Shown here: one piece after another, positions 16,901-26,800 of the stretch
Layout of the letters: each line of letters begins with the position of its first letter
Numbering within the stretch: position 1 is the stretch's first letter
Source of the DNA: an uncultured Schlesneria sp.
GTDB taxonomy: Bacteria; Planctomycetota; Planctomycetia; Planctomycetales; Planctomycetaceae
Assembly: GCA_903840265.1 (NCBI GenBank)
Contig: CAIMFH010000171.1
Span: 1-61,982 of the forward strand
Length of the DNA stretch: 61,982 bases
Direction of reading: 5' to 3'
Notes under the pieces: model-generated
What the model saw: only the letters and a program-made list of their open reading frames with translations
Told to the model about the DNA's origin: nothing
Databases searched by the model: none
Program-made: the position numbers and the translations under genes

Positions 16901-18246
16901 TCGTCTTGGGCGGTGACCCGACTGGTGCGACGAGGGGTCTCAGTGGGTTCAGGCTCTCTCGGTTCGTCCTTCGTGGGCCGTGCCTTGGCTTTGTACTGGA
17001 CGGCCTGCGAATCTGACGGCACGTCGGGTGCGGGGCGTGGTTTGGCTCGCTGAGTCTGCGGTTCGGACTGCGTTGACTTGTCTTCAGTGGCGGTGGAAGG
17101 AGATCGGGGTTTGGATTTGTAATAGACCGGCTGCGTTTCTTCCGGAGTGTTCGTTGTGGGGGAAGGATTCTTCTTGCGAGTGGGGGCATCGAACTGGGGA
17201 GGAGGGATCGGCACTTCGATCGGCGTTTCCGAAACTTCACGCACATCGTTGAGTTCAAAGTACCCGTCATCGCTGTAGGCTTCGTCTTCGAATTTGGCGA
17301 GGTTCGTACTGATCTCGCTGTCGGAGTCAGCAAAGATTTCTCTGGAAATCGCGGCCTCGGTCAGCGTGGCGTGGGCGAGGTCGTCCAGTAGCTCGGCTGG
17401 AGTCTGATACCGATCTTCCGGCTTCTTCGCCATTAATCGCCGTAAGACCGCGGTGAGTCCTTCCGGTAATTGCGGGTTTTTATCTCGTGGATCAGGAATG
17501 GGCTTGATTGCATGCGCCTGCAGCTTGTTGGTCACACTCCCATCGGGATAAGGGGGTGAACCAGTCAGCATCTGATACCAGGTACATCCCAGCGAATACA
17601 GATCACTGCGAATGTCGGCCAGCTTGCTGTTTCGCGCCTGCTCGGGGGCCATGTAGTCGACGGTCCCCACAGTGGTTCCGGCGCGGGTGATATTTGTCTC
17701 CAGGGTGTCATCGATCGATCGTGCCAGCCCCAAGTCGGTCAGCTTGACGACTCCGTCAGGACGAATCAGCAGATTGGACGGCTTGATATCGCGATGGACA
17801 ATGTTTTGCTCGAACGCATGCTGCAGTGCCGCCGCCACTTGCTTGATGACATCGATCGAACGACGCACGGGAACAACCCCGCGTCGCGTGACCATCTCAA
17901 ACAGGTCGCGACCCTCCACATATTCCATGGCGATGTAGAGATAGCCGTCAGCTTCGCCACTGTCATAGACTGCGACGATATTCGGATGTCGCAACTGAGC
18001 AGCGGCTTGAGCCTCGGCTCGGAACCGTCGCACCAGGATTGGGTTTTCGGCCTTGTCGCGCGCTAACACCTTCAACGCAACAACTCTTTTGAGCTCGGTG
18101 TCACGCGCGAGGAAAACGGTCCCCATTCCGCCCGCACCGATTTTCTTATCGATGCTGTACTTGCCCAATCGCTTCAATTCAGACAGCGAGGGCGCAGCAC
18201 CCGTTCCAGCAGGAGTTCTGACCGCAGCTTTATCATCCGCAGTCAT
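13969..18246 (-). CDS. Large receptor Ser/Thr kinase with beta-helix-like ectodomain
   Basis: A 1425-residue protein. The kinase domain (about 28-290) has GAGGMGTVF (37-45), Lys59, HRDIKPSNLL (from 151), DLG (171-173) and APEQ (200-203), all consistent with activity. A Pro/Thr/Lys-rich linker (about 340-515) with repeated YKSK/YKAK words leads to one membrane helix (about 524-543). The remaining roughly 880 residues are outside the cytoplasm. They contain short strand-like repeats such as VVRDSLMVTG and ILRNSVLAIRG that suggest a right-handed beta-helix. ATG 18246 follows GAGG at good spacing and is preferred to TTG 18309. Its layout matches the receptor at 27720. Confidence 0.88.
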   Translation of the reverse strand: MTADDKAAVRTPAGTGAAPSLSELKRLGKYSIDKKIGAGGMGTVFLARDTELKRVVALKVLARDKAENPILVRRFRAEAQAAAQLRHPNIVAVYDSGEADGYLYIAMEYVEGRDLFEMVTRRGVVPVRRSIDVIKQVAAALQHAFEQNIVHRDIKPSNLLIRPDGVVKLTDLGLARSIDDTLETNITRAGTTVGTVDYMAPEQARNSKLADIRSDLYSLGCTWYQMLTGSPPYPDGSVTNKLQAHAIKPIPDPRDKNPQLPEGLTAVLRRLMAKKPEDRYQTPAELLDDLAHATLTEAAISREIFADSDSEISTNLAKFEDEAYSDDGYFELNDVREVSETPIEVPIPPPQFDAPTRKKNPSPTTNTPEETQPVYYKSKPRSPSTATEDKSTQSEPQTQRAKPRPAPDVPSDSQAVQYKAKARPTKDEPREPEPTETPRRTSRVTAQDEQEADPVTRKPKPRTEKPEPSESTTGARTKPASTKAADSKLAKPNDPSHKPLPPKRQPVEEAVESKPLINKELLRNLTAIAALALLIIGVGWVISRYGSTVDVEKTPFGPPPDSGNQPVPNTAPAVTGNQGEPASTETPSVTVANTAPGTARTETPTSAYDVERIPDWAAKAADITGLPSLTVSAGTKTTTNFATLEEALQAVTSNGAVIKLQGAGPFPLPFVELGQRKRIVITSASPQDRPVIALKPAEGQTTAGLKISDTVVDLRGIHFSMDRLIVTGSTKAVEVIDGQLSVQECSFTSTNTSTEPAVALVMSSTNDSIAVPRMESNLLVDRIWVRGDGLTALSVRRANVDAVVRDSLMVTGSAATIEVAGHIAAGVADVAINKPRRILRIQRCTLCAMNKIFDLSVDESGKPPQTVIALRDALCAAQGIVPNSMIAFTGRWPQVRSAEGWLTKLNWVSTDTLYLGFEQLLDLGGSFKVIDAATWQRVWNSRPDSKQFQKLSFPESAGDDLMTALPQEFDSSGLSFREVKCTDGTMPGCSISKLPIPDAVSQQRAVAFTSRPTLPSAALKTAEPVQVRKIDLKKDDLGLLINRGDWPSGTLFEATGGGLVYMTPIKVDGKSLRIVFKQSDGASLKIMPQQSKGADAAKGAPSALIQISRGTLELTNAVLEGSSNTKAGTPEWLIQAIDATVILNGCRLLGPEAEGTKQAGLLRWVTTAPAQPVGEAPALVVRDSYLAGSGCGIRAECGQGPMILRNSVLAIRGDAIDLRPARAGTALIASLDAEHVTISASGAAIRFQAAPGNDAVSSPIRLFMEKCVFAPPLTFKANEAASATMLRCVGPVVEQHQLEWWGGSNGISKRVVHLIRRDGDSDIPSDEKTGLSAWRKAWEKGSSIRMLTGDKGIYLNGELPVKWRDLKPASFELHKNSQGAAWAEGGRPIGANTGSVEQSSIAKRGADAPGVKPAPNVSTKKNVGF

Positions 18247-18614
18247 CGCGGACCTCAAAACGAACTCGGAAATAGATCGTCGGTGGTCGAAACCAGAAGT
18301 TGGCGTCAACCTGACACGTGATGGGCGTAAACCAAGCCGACAAATACAGTAACATAACGATCGGCTGGGTGGAATTCAGATGCAGCCCAAGTGTAACAAA
18401 CACCGAAACTGATCGTCAAAACGCTGTCCGGCCTGCATCCCGACTTCAATCGATGATGCTGCGTCATCTGCGGACAAGATTGTCGGTCCGCAGATTTTGC
18501 TGCAGGACGCAGGCTGAACGGAGAAAATCCCAACCGCCAAAAACAGGGCGAATTGAAAAATTAATCCGTAAAATCGTACGAGATCACTGAGGTCGATGGG
18601 TGACAGCGGGATGG
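18247..18614. other. Intergenic region with hairpin
   Basis: A 368-base gap between two minus-strand genes. It should carry the promoter of the large kinase. The only structure I can support is the stem-loop at 18466-18495. No gene is apparent. Confidence 0.5.
18466..18495 (-). terminator. Perfect 10-bp stem-loop
   Basis: ATCTGCGGAC (18466-18475) pairs with GTCCGCAGAT (18486-18495) around ten bases that can form an inner GACAA/TTGTC stem as an alternative. It lies about 120 bases past the end of the 18615 gene. No T-run follows on the minus strand. Confidence 0.4.
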
Positions 18615-20042
18615 TTACGTGGATCGGGCAAATGCGGCGGCCGCCCCGTTTCGGTTGCGCGAGTGGTCGGTCCGAGCCCGGTGATGCATCGGTTCTGGAT
18701 CAAGGGTCTGCCGCAATGCGTCAGCTTGCAATGGCTTCAGCAGGAGATTGCTGACCCCTAACTCGGTAGAGCGTAGCACGCGCTCGGGCGTCATGTCGCT
18801 GGTCACCGCAATCAACGTTTTGCTCTTCCCCAACCGGTCTGGGGGTAGCAGCTGCAGAGCTTCGAGCGTGTCGAATCCTTCGTCCTCGGGAAGATCGATG
18901 TCGACGACGACAACCGAATAGTCATTCAACATCACCGAGTAGTACGTCCGTGGTCCATTGGGAACCACGTCGACGCGATATCCTTCGCGCTCCAAAGCGG
19001 TGACGGCCTTCGCTTGCTGAAGCGGGTTACGCATCAGCAGCATGGCGCGTTTTTCGACAACGGCCACGTCTTCCAGCGGCTTCTGTTCGCCGATTGGGTT
19101 CGGTTGATTGGCGCGTCCTTGAGTTTCTGGTGCGAGCGAAGGCAAATCAATCAGATGCATGAGATGTTGGGCTTGCTGGCGGAGTCCTTGCCAGTGCGAT
19201 TGCCAGGCTTTTGTCAGGCTCGAATCTGCGGGACGGCTGGCGAATTTCAGGATGGCAGTGCCGTGCGTCGCAACATCGCGTCGCAGCGACAGCAACTCTC
19301 GAGAAAGCTGCTGCTGTGCGGTTTCGGCGACTTTGCGTCGGTCCGTCTGTGTAGCGACCTCTCGTTGCAAGGTCATTGTCGCTTCGATCAGCTCGACCGT
19401 GGCCTCGTCGTATTTTGACTGCAGCATCGCCTCCAATGACTCGACTGCCTCGTCTTTGTCGCACTTCGAAGCGAGCGCCTGGCGATCAAGCACGACGAAG
19501 GCCAGCAAAAACGCAGTTTCACTAATCATCCAGGCCATCCAGATCAAATACGTGGTCAGTTGCGATGGGTCATCGACGGGCAGCGGCGGAACCATGCCGC
19601 TGCTGACCATGAACAGGTGTACCGACAGGGAAGCGAGGACAGTCGTCAAGAGCACCGGTACATCGCGATACAGTGACAGGACAACCAGCCAGGCAAAGAG
19701 GTGGAAGTGACTCTCGGGCCGCCCGCCGGACACATACCACAACAGCGACGAAATCACGGCTTCTGATGCCACGATCGTCCAACGTGTCTGTGTGCGACCG
19801 GGCCAGCGCAAAATCATGCCGAGTTGCATCAGGCTGAGCGCACCGATGGCAAGGACGGCGATGGATAACAGATCGAGACGAGGGTGATCCGCCTGGTTGG
19901 CGACTGCGATGCTGGCAAATAATGTGACGGTCCATTGAGCCAACAGAACCCAGAAGATCCGGGCATCGGCCTGTTCGCGCAAGGCCCGCATGCCGCTTTG
20001 GAATCGGTGAGACGCCGGTGCTGTCGGCGATAGTGACTGCAT
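18615..20042 (-). CDS. Membrane protein with C-terminal response-regulator receiver domain
   Basis: A 475-residue protein. About five or six helices span residues 28-185, followed by a coiled coil (about 195-260) and a receiver domain (about 330-450) with phosphoacceptor Asp381 (VVVVDIDLP), Ser415 and Lys436 (LLLKPL). No histidine-kinase core is visible: the region where HisKA/HATPase domains would sit holds only coiled coil. It therefore resembles a histidine kinase whose catalytic half is lost and whose sensor module is fused to a receiver. It may receive phosphate from a separate kinase. The C-terminal tail is basic. No partner kinase lies next to it. Confidence 0.75.
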   Translation of the reverse strand: MQSLSPTAPASHRFQSGMRALREQADARIFWVLLAQWTVTLFASIAVANQADHPRLDLLSIAVLAIGALSLMQLGMILRWPGRTQTRWTIVASEAVISSLLWYVSGGRPESHFHLFAWLVVLSLYRDVPVLLTTVLASLSVHLFMVSSGMVPPLPVDDPSQLTTYLIWMAWMISETAFLLAFVVLDRQALASKCDKDEAVESLEAMLQSKYDEATVELIEATMTLQREVATQTDRRKVAETAQQQLSRELLSLRRDVATHGTAILKFASRPADSSLTKAWQSHWQGLRQQAQHLMHLIDLPSLAPETQGRANQPNPIGEQKPLEDVAVVEKRAMLLMRNPLQQAKAVTALEREGYRVDVVPNGPRTYYSVMLNDYSVVVVDIDLPEDEGFDTLEALQLLPPDRLGKSKTLIAVTSDMTPERVLRSTELGVSNLLLKPLQADALRQTLDPEPMHHRARTDHSRNRNGAAAAFARST

Positions 20043-20249
20043 GGTTTCGCTCTCGGATGTGAGGTCCCACTGGGATAGTCCAGTGGGCGGCGCAAATCGA
20101 AGTGATTACTCTCGATCGTCCGCCAGAAACATAGCACTCAGTTATCGTCAACGCCGGAACAAGAATGTCGCGAAATCACCCACATGGAGGGCAATTATTT
20201 CGGTTGCAACGATTGTGCGACCTCAGTGTGGTAAACCGTTGATCTACCT

Positions 20250-21041
20250 TCACTGTAGGGGGATCGGCCATTGCATCCCGCAGGTGATTCCGCCGTCGAC
20301 GTAAATGACCTGTCCGGTCATGTAGCTCGAGGCGTCGCTTGCTAAAAAAATGGCCGCGCCAAGCATATCTTCGGGCTTTCCTAACCTTCGGAGCGGAGTA
20401 TTCGCTTGCCCCCAGGCCTGCATGGTTGGGTCGGACCACAGCTTGTTTGTCAGGTCAGTCAGAATGAACCCGGGGGCAATTGCGTTGACGCGAATTCCGT
20501 GATCACCCCACTCCGATCCCATACCACGAGTCATCATTCCCAGGCCCGCCTTGCTCATCGCGTAGGGCAGCACCCCCTTCAGGGGAGCGAACGTATTCAG
20601 CGAGTCAATGTTGACGATCGTGCCGCCAGTTCCCTGAGAAATCATCTGCCGACCGACCGCTTGCGCGACCAGGAAAGCTCCTTTTACGTTGATGTTCGTA
20701 ATGTAGTCGTATTCCTCGACCGTGTACTCTTCAACTCGCTTGCGAATGTTGACGCCCGCGACGTTGAGCAACGAATCGATTCGTCCGGCTTTGGCCACGA
20801 CCGCTTCGATCATCGAGGGGACTGTCTCTGGTTTGGAGACGTCGCACTCGACGAATTCGACAGGATGCTGGCCCGAAGAAATCTCGATAGCGGTTGCTTC
20901 CAAAGAGGCGGCATCACGACCCGTGATCACCACACGCGCCCCGCGTTTGGCGAAGCCCTCGGCCAGGGCTCGCCCAATACCGCGGCTGCCGCCTGAGACC
21001 AATACAACCTTGTCGCTCACAGAAAACAGTTGGTCGGACAC
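20250..21041 (-). CDS. Short-chain dehydrogenase/reductase
   Basis: A 263-residue classical SDR with the NAD(P)-binding SGGSRGIG (16-23), NVAG (93-96), catalytic Ser147, Tyr160 and Lys164 (YAMSK) and a C-terminal VDGG. The sequence (LFSVSDKVVLVSGGSRGIG) resembles gluconate 5-dehydrogenase and 2-deoxy-gluconate dehydrogenase types, so it probably acts on a sugar acid or polyol. GTG 21041 is chosen because GAAAGGG sits five bases upstream; ATG 21071 has no such site. Longer frames that begin further upstream run into the divergent 21277 gene and are not real. Confidence 0.85.
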   Translation of the reverse strand: MSDQLFSVSDKVVLVSGGSRGIGRALAEGFAKRGARVVITGRDAASLEATAIEISSGQHPVEFVECDVSKPETVPSMIEAVVAKAGRIDSLLNVAGVNIRKRVEEYTVEEYDYITNINVKGAFLVAQAVGRQMISQGTGGTIVNIDSLNTFAPLKGVLPYAMSKAGLGMMTRGMGSEWGDHGIRVNAIAPGFILTDLTNKLWSDPTMQAWGQANTPLRRLGKPEDMLGAAIFLASDASSYMTGQVIYVDGGITCGMQWPIPLQ

Positions 21042-21078
21042 TATATCCCTTTCAAGTGGGAGATTGTTCATTGTAGAC

Positions 21079-21170
21079 GTAGGGCGCACGGTCTTCGGAA
21101 CGTGGCCATGATTTCGTAATTCATCTTGAGTCACGTAGGCGGCGTGTTCCGAAGACTGCACACACCCTAC
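21079..21170. repeat. Inverted-repeat element between divergent genes
   Basis: The arms are about 21079-21101 and 21146-21170. They share an exact GTAGGG end and an exact 11-base GTCTTCGGAAC, with a diverged middle. The element lies between the start of the SDR gene and the plus-strand 21277 gene. It resembles the other small palindromic elements in the window. Confidence 0.6.
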
Positions 21171-21276
21171 TGGCTGCGCGTGAATCGTAAAAGTCCCGAC
21201 TTCCTCGACTTCATCGCGACATCCGATAAGATCCTGACACAATCGCGGATGTCTGTTTCCAGGAATTGATCCGTTC

Positions 21277-22053
21277 ATGTCTCTGCAGATCCTGATCGTT
21301 GGGCAGACGAATCGCGCCGAGGTGCAATCGTTGATGGAGTGGATTCCGGCGACGCTCCACGGCGCACGACTGACACAGCATCTCGGCATGGAACAGGCGG
21401 TTGTCGAACTGGCCCAGACGCAGCAGATCGCTGACCTGATTGTCGTGATTCAAAGTCATCTCGACGAGTACCGCCAGCGTGATCTGGATGAACTCGGTCG
21501 TCTCGCCCCGCTGGCTCGATGGGTTGTCTGCAGCGGCGCGTGGTGCGAATCGGAAGGGCGAACTCGCAACCTTTGGCCTTTGGCTGTGCGGGTGCCGCTA
21601 CGATCTGCCCCGCTCCGCCTACTTGATGAATGGCGAATGCTGTGTGGTGAGAATGTGAAGCCGCTGCCGTTGTCGGGGTCGCGCGAGGAAGCGTTTGACG
21701 CCGATCACGGCCCGCTACGTAAAGCAGCGGTCTCGATTTCAGTGCTGGTCGATTCTCCTGACGCCGAGTACGCCCGGTATCTCCGCGAACTGTTGGTGGA
21801 GAGCGGTCACGAGGTCGCTGCCAGCGCTACAAGCGGCGATCCGTCGCCGCAGGTCATTTTATGTGATCTCGATCCGTGGGGGCCAGCGCGTCAACAACGT
21901 GCGGAACATCTTCAACTACGATATCCGCACGCGCAGCTCGTGGGCTTGATGAGCAGGCCCGAGGTCGAAGTTGTCGATGAATATCCGGTGATCCCCAAGC
22001 TAGGGAGTCAGCAGCAAATCCTGGATGCGATTCTCCAGGCGGTTGCTGACTGA
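21277..22053 (+). CDS. Degenerate tandem receiver-like protein
   Basis: A 258-residue cytoplasmic protein with two alpha/beta modules: SLQILIVGQTNRAEVQSLME at the start and SISVLVDSPDAEYARYLREL from about residue 152. Each begins like a response-regulator receiver domain. The second keeps an Asp pair (ILCDLDPWG) at the phosphoacceptor strand, while the first has IVVIQS and lacks it. There is no output domain. It probably acts as a scaffold or protein-protein signalling module, and the function is inferred only. It diverges from the SDR and converges with the permease at 22075 after 21 bases. Confidence 0.6.
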   Translation: MSLQILIVGQTNRAEVQSLMEWIPATLHGARLTQHLGMEQAVVELAQTQQIADLIVVIQSHLDEYRQRDLDELGRLAPLARWVVCSGAWCESEGRTRNLWPLAVRVPLRSAPLRLLDEWRMLCGENVKPLPLSGSREEAFDADHGPLRKAAVSISVLVDSPDAEYARYLRELLVESGHEVAASATSGDPSPQVILCDLDPWGPARQQRAEHLQLRYPHAQLVGLMSRPEVEVVDEYPVIPKLGSQQQILDAILQAVAD

Positions 22054-22074
22054 CTTCCGTAGGCGGGACTTCGG

Positions 22075-23592
22075 TCAGACCGTTGGGTTCGTTGGCTCGA
22101 CGACTTCCGGATTGCGCAGGACGCTGTGCTGGTGTCCATAGCAGAAGTAAATCACCAGCCCCAATGCCATCCAAAGTATGAGTCGCACCCAGTTCGCTGC
22201 GGGAAGTGAAAACATCAGCACCGAGCAGCAAATGATTCCGAGAATGGGCACCAGCGGTACCAGCGGGCAGCGGAACGGTCGTGGCGCGTCAGGGTTGGTC
22301 CTACGCATGATCAAGACCGCCGCGCACACGATGACGAACGCGAACAGCGTTCCGATGTTCGTTAAGTGCAACAGGGCATCAATCGGCAGGAACCCTGCCA
22401 GCAGTGCGACGAATAAGCCAATGGCCATCGTGCTTTTCCACGGTGTCCGATACTTCGGATGAATGTCCGCGAAAAATGACTTCGGAACCAAGCCATCCCG
22501 GGCCATCGCCAGGAAGACGCGCGGGGCACTCAGCATCATCACCAGCAGGACTGATGTCATTCCGGCCACCCCGGCGGACGCGATAATGGCCTCGGCCCAA
22601 GGAAGGTGAACGTGATGAAAGGCCATCGAGACACCCGCGTTGACATCGATTTGGTCGTACTTGACCATCCCGGTCAGCACGGCGACGACCATAACGTACA
22701 GGACTGTGCAAAGGACCAGCGACGCAATGATTCCAATTGGAACGTCGCGTTGCGGATTTTTGGCTTCTTCGGCGTGTGTTGAGACCGAATCAAATCCGAT
22801 ATAAGCGAAAAAGATAATCGCGGACCCCGCCAGCATTCCTAGCGGCTCATGGCTTTTCTCGTCCATTTGGCCAGCGACGTGGAATCCCATCACATTCAGG
22901 CCGGTCCAGCCATAGGGGGCAAAAGGGATCCAGTTGGACGGTTGAATGTAGAACGCGCCCACCAGAATGACAAAGACCACGGCGGCGACTTTGATGAAGA
23001 CCATCGCCGCGTTGAAGCCGGCACTTTCTGAGATCCCTTTGACCAGGATGGCTGTCATGATGGCGACGATGATCACTGCTGGCAGATTGAAGAGTGATCC
23101 CGTCGCGATGTATTCGCCGTTCTGGTAGACGACGGTGGCTCGATTGCATATATCCGGGATGTGCCAGCCGACTTTTTTCAGCACTTCCTGAAAATAACTG
23201 GACCAGCCGTTCGCAACCGTGGCCGCCCCGACGGCGTATTCCAGGATCAAGTCCCAACCGATGATCCAGGCGAAGAGCTCGCCCATCGTGACGTAAGCGT
23301 ACGTGTAAGCGCTGCCTGCGACCGGCGCCATCGATGCAAATTCGGCATAGCACAAGGCGGCAAAGATACAGGTGATTCCCGCGACGACGTATGAGATCAT
23401 GAGCGCTGGGCCGGCCACATCGTGTGCCGCCTTCCCCGTCGCCACGAAGATCCCCGATCCGATGACGGCACCGACGCCCAATGCCGTCAGGTTCACCGGC
23501 CCCAGTGTACGGCGCAGGCGCTGATCACCTTCCATCTCTTTCAACAGCACGTCCAGCCGTTTACTCGCGAATAACTGGCGAAAATTCATCAA
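22075..23592 (-). CDS. APC-family cationic amino acid transporter-like permease
   Basis: A 505-residue integral membrane protein with about 12-13 helices. The N-terminus (LRRTLGPVNLTALGVGAVIGSGIFV) and FAALCYAEFASMAPVAGSAYTY are hallmarks of the CAT/YhdG branch, and the loop AEEAKNPQRDVPIGI is present. It is expected to import amino acids by proton symport. The C-terminus carries a short HQHSVLRNPE tail. It is not obviously in an operon, and a long palindrome separates it from the helicase gene upstream. Confidence 0.85.
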   Translation of the reverse strand: MMNFRQLFASKRLDVLLKEMEGDQRLRRTLGPVNLTALGVGAVIGSGIFVATGKAAHDVAGPALMISYVVAGITCIFAALCYAEFASMAPVAGSAYTYAYVTMGELFAWIIGWDLILEYAVGAATVANGWSSYFQEVLKKVGWHIPDICNRATVVYQNGEYIATGSLFNLPAVIIVAIMTAILVKGISESAGFNAAMVFIKVAAVVFVILVGAFYIQPSNWIPFAPYGWTGLNVMGFHVAGQMDEKSHEPLGMLAGSAIIFFAYIGFDSVSTHAEEAKNPQRDVPIGIIASLVLCTVLYVMVVAVLTGMVKYDQIDVNAGVSMAFHHVHLPWAEAIIASAGVAGMTSVLLVMMLSAPRVFLAMARDGLVPKSFFADIHPKYRTPWKSTMAIGLFVALLAGFLPIDALLHLTNIGTLFAFVIVCAAVLIMRRTNPDAPRPFRCPLVPLVPILGIICCSVLMFSLPAANWVRLILWMALGLVIYFCYGHQHSVLRNPEVVEPTNPTV

Positions 23593-23769
23593 TAGCCCTT
23601 CATCATGCAGGGATCTGGGAAAATCTCGGAATCGAGACGCTTAAGATAAACAAAGCCTCCGAAAATCACAGCTATAGCCGCGGAAATAGGACTTCGCTTT
23701 ACCGCAGGGGCGAGAAATTGGGCCTGTCTCGGAGCCTCGCGAACAGGGGCGGAACGGTAATGTTCGGGA

Positions 23770-23855
23770 TTGGGAGGGCGAGGCTCCTGCCGAGCCGCGC
23801 CCGTCGATGAAATCACAATCACATGCGCGGCTCGGCAGGAGCCTCGCCCTCCCAA
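23770..23855. repeat. 31-bp perfect palindrome, small mobile-like or REP element
   Basis: The left arm 23770-23800 and right arm 23825-23855 are perfectly complementary over 31 bases around a 24-base loop. The GAGGCTCCTGCCGAGCC core is a sequence I recall as frequent between planctomycete genes. It sits between the stop of the helicase gene and the start of the permease and could also end transcription in either direction. Confidence 0.8.
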
Positions 23856-23876
23856 AATACAGAATCGCGCGGTCGT

Positions 23877-26800
23877 CTAGCGAATTCCTGATTGTCGGCA
23901 GACGGCGATAGTCGCCTCGATTCGTGCTGCTAGCTGTTGCCAGCGTTCGGGGGACCATGCGAGCGTAACTCGGCGAACGGTCGGCCGGAACGTGATGAGT
24001 GACAATTCGCGGGGTGGCTTTCCAAACCACTGCGACACCGCATGGGCGTAGATACCGAGTTGCAGTTCGTAGGGAGCCAGCAATTGTTCGTCTGTGGCGT
24101 GAGACGGAAAGTCGTTCGTTTTGTAGTCCAATACATGCCAGCCGCCGTCGCGATCTTCGTAGAGGAGATCGATGACTCCCCGAATCAGCGTGGGGCGACC
24201 GGTCGCGGTCGAGGCTGGCCAGCTCATCGCGAATTCCACTTCGCGATGAATGTTCGTCGATTCGGCCAAGTCATTCGGCACGGACGAGGCCATCAGTTGC
24301 GACAACATCAATTTGGCGGCCGCGGCGGTCTCGTCGTCGATCTTCTCACGCGCGCGATTAACTTCGTGTTCAAGGGCTTCAGTCCACGCGATCGGTTGTT
24401 CGAACGTGACGCGTTCCAGCACCGCGTGGACCAGCGATCCGAGTGCCGTGGCTTGATCGGGATCAAGGGGAGCTTCAATCAGGTCTCTCTCGCGGTCGTG
24501 TCGAACATGCGCGATCCCGCGCAGATCGGCGTCGATGGTTTCCAGTCGAGAAACGCTGAGTGGCGGCAATTCGTCCGTGTCTCGTTCGATGGGAACCGCC
24601 AGTTCGGGGATCGAAGATGGTTCGGCGTTGCGCAGGAATTCGGCGAGCTGGTTGATGGGAACCAGGCGTTCGGAAGTGGAGGCGGTTCTGGCAACACGTG
24701 GCGGCTGATGGTGCGGCAGGATGTCCGGAATCGTTTCGCGTCCGGCGGTGGAAGCGCTGGATGCGCCGAGCAGCGGGTCGGTCTGCGGCAAGCCCGTGCT
24801 GGTATCGAATCGCCGTTCGACCAGTTCGTACCACGCTGAATGCTTTTTGATGGTCGTATCGATCCCGGCGGACAGGATCAAATAATCTGCGGCGCGAGTG
24901 CAGGCGACGTAAAACAGCCGAATGGTTTCCTGGGCGTCCGCGTCGCGTTCCAGCAGAGTGAACATCCGCAGTCCGAGATTTTCGTGAGACTGTCCGAACG
25001 TGTCTGGCAATTTCACGAGGGCCCCGAAATCGGGATGCAGCACGGCAGAACGACCACGAGGCGGCCCCTTGCGATCGATGTCAGCCACGACCACGATCGG
25101 GAATTCCAGTCCCTTCGACTGGTGAATCGACATCAACCGGATGACTTCGCCCGTTTCCGGCAGCGTCGTCGCGAATTCTTCGTCAGTCTCTTCGAGCACC
25201 GATGTTTGCAGGCGTTCGACGAAATCCTTCAACGTAAAGAGTTCGGCGCGATCGAACTCTTGCGCCATGTCCATCAGTTTTCGCAGGTTGGCAACCTTCC
25301 GCGAACCAAGATGCTCTGTGAGCAAAGAGGCATCGTATCCGGTGATGGCGACGGCCTGCGCGAGTAACTTAGAAAGCGGCAGATGATCCTTCTGGGCTCT
25401 CAATTCCATCAAGACGCGATTCGCAAACGCGATTCGTCGTCGCTGTTCGTCCGGCAGCGAAGTGGGTGCCTCAAGCTGCAGATTGTCATGCAGAGTGCGC
25501 CGCTCGAAGGGGCTGGGGCGGACTTCATCGGCCACGGAGATGAGCGCCAGCGCCTGAATCGAGTCATCGCTGAGATTGAAGAATGGTGAACGAAGGACGC
25601 CGACCAATCCGATCAAATCATCGGGGTCATCCAGGTAGCGGCACAGGTTGAGGATGTCGAAGACTTCCTGCTGGGCGAAGAACGCCTTGCCGCCGACGAG
25701 GTAGTAGTCCAAGCCATAACGACGCAGCGCGTTTTCATATTCGTGGACGTTGGATAACGCGCGGAACAGGATCACGATGTCGCCCAGCTTGGGTCGACGG
25801 AGTATTGGCTTGCCCTCCAAATCCTTATCACGGATTCGCGGGGTGGCGTCGGCCAAGAGTTCGGCACATCGGCGGGCGATCCAATCGGCTTCACGGATGC
25901 GGAGGTCTGATGCACTCGGCTGCTGGGAACCTGATTCGTCAGCGGAGGGAATTTCTTCGGCGTCGAACGTGGCGAACAGGAATTCGATGGCCGGAATCGG
26001 TGATCGCTGCACGTCATCGAAGGGAGTCAGCGCTTCGTACTGATCGCCCATTCCTGCGGAAAACAGGTGATTGACGAAATGGAGCACGGCTGGCTGACTG
26101 CGGAAATTGACACTGAGCGGCAGTCGGCCCTCTGCCGGGATCTCTTTGCGGACGCGATCGAAGACGCCGGGGTCGGCTCGACGAAAGCGATAGATCGACT
26201 GCTTAGCGTCGCCGACCAGGAATAGCCGACCTTGCGTCAATGCTTCTGCGCAAAGCATGCGCACGACATCGGCCTGAATCGGATCGGTGTCCTGAAATTC
26301 GTCGACCATCAACAATCGAATCCCCGAGGCCACGCGTTCTCGAACTTCGGCGCGATCGCGTAAGAGGTTTCGCGCCCGCAGCAGCAGGTCGTCGAAGTCG
26401 AGCAGTCCCTGGGCCTGCTTCGCGGATTCGTAGGCGTCGGACGTGATCTTGGCCAACCGGATGGCTCGTACTGACAATTCAGCCGCGAGCATCAGGTCGT
26501 CGTCGTTGATCTCCATCTCTTGGACCGCGTCGCGAGATTTCTCGCGAACGGAAGTCAACAGATTCTTGGCGGCTTCGTAGATCTCTGTGGTGGGCCAGGA
26601 ATCACTGCGTCCGCCACCTTGGACTCGCGCGTTTTCCGCAATGGTCTGCAGGGCTTCCAATGGGTTCGGCCATTCCCGAGACGGCTGCAGCCACCCTAAT
26701 AGTGCCGCCCGGCGTTCTAGCATTGTGGGGTGGGTAGGCAGATTTTCACTCAATAATTCGAAGAGATTCAGCGTGGCGGGTGCTTGACGAAAATCGGCAA

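Noticed and set aside
21042-21389. N-terminal extension of the SDR gene
   Set aside because: The extension is not SDR-like, overlaps the 21277 gene on the other strand, and a ribosome binding site is present at the shorter GTG start.
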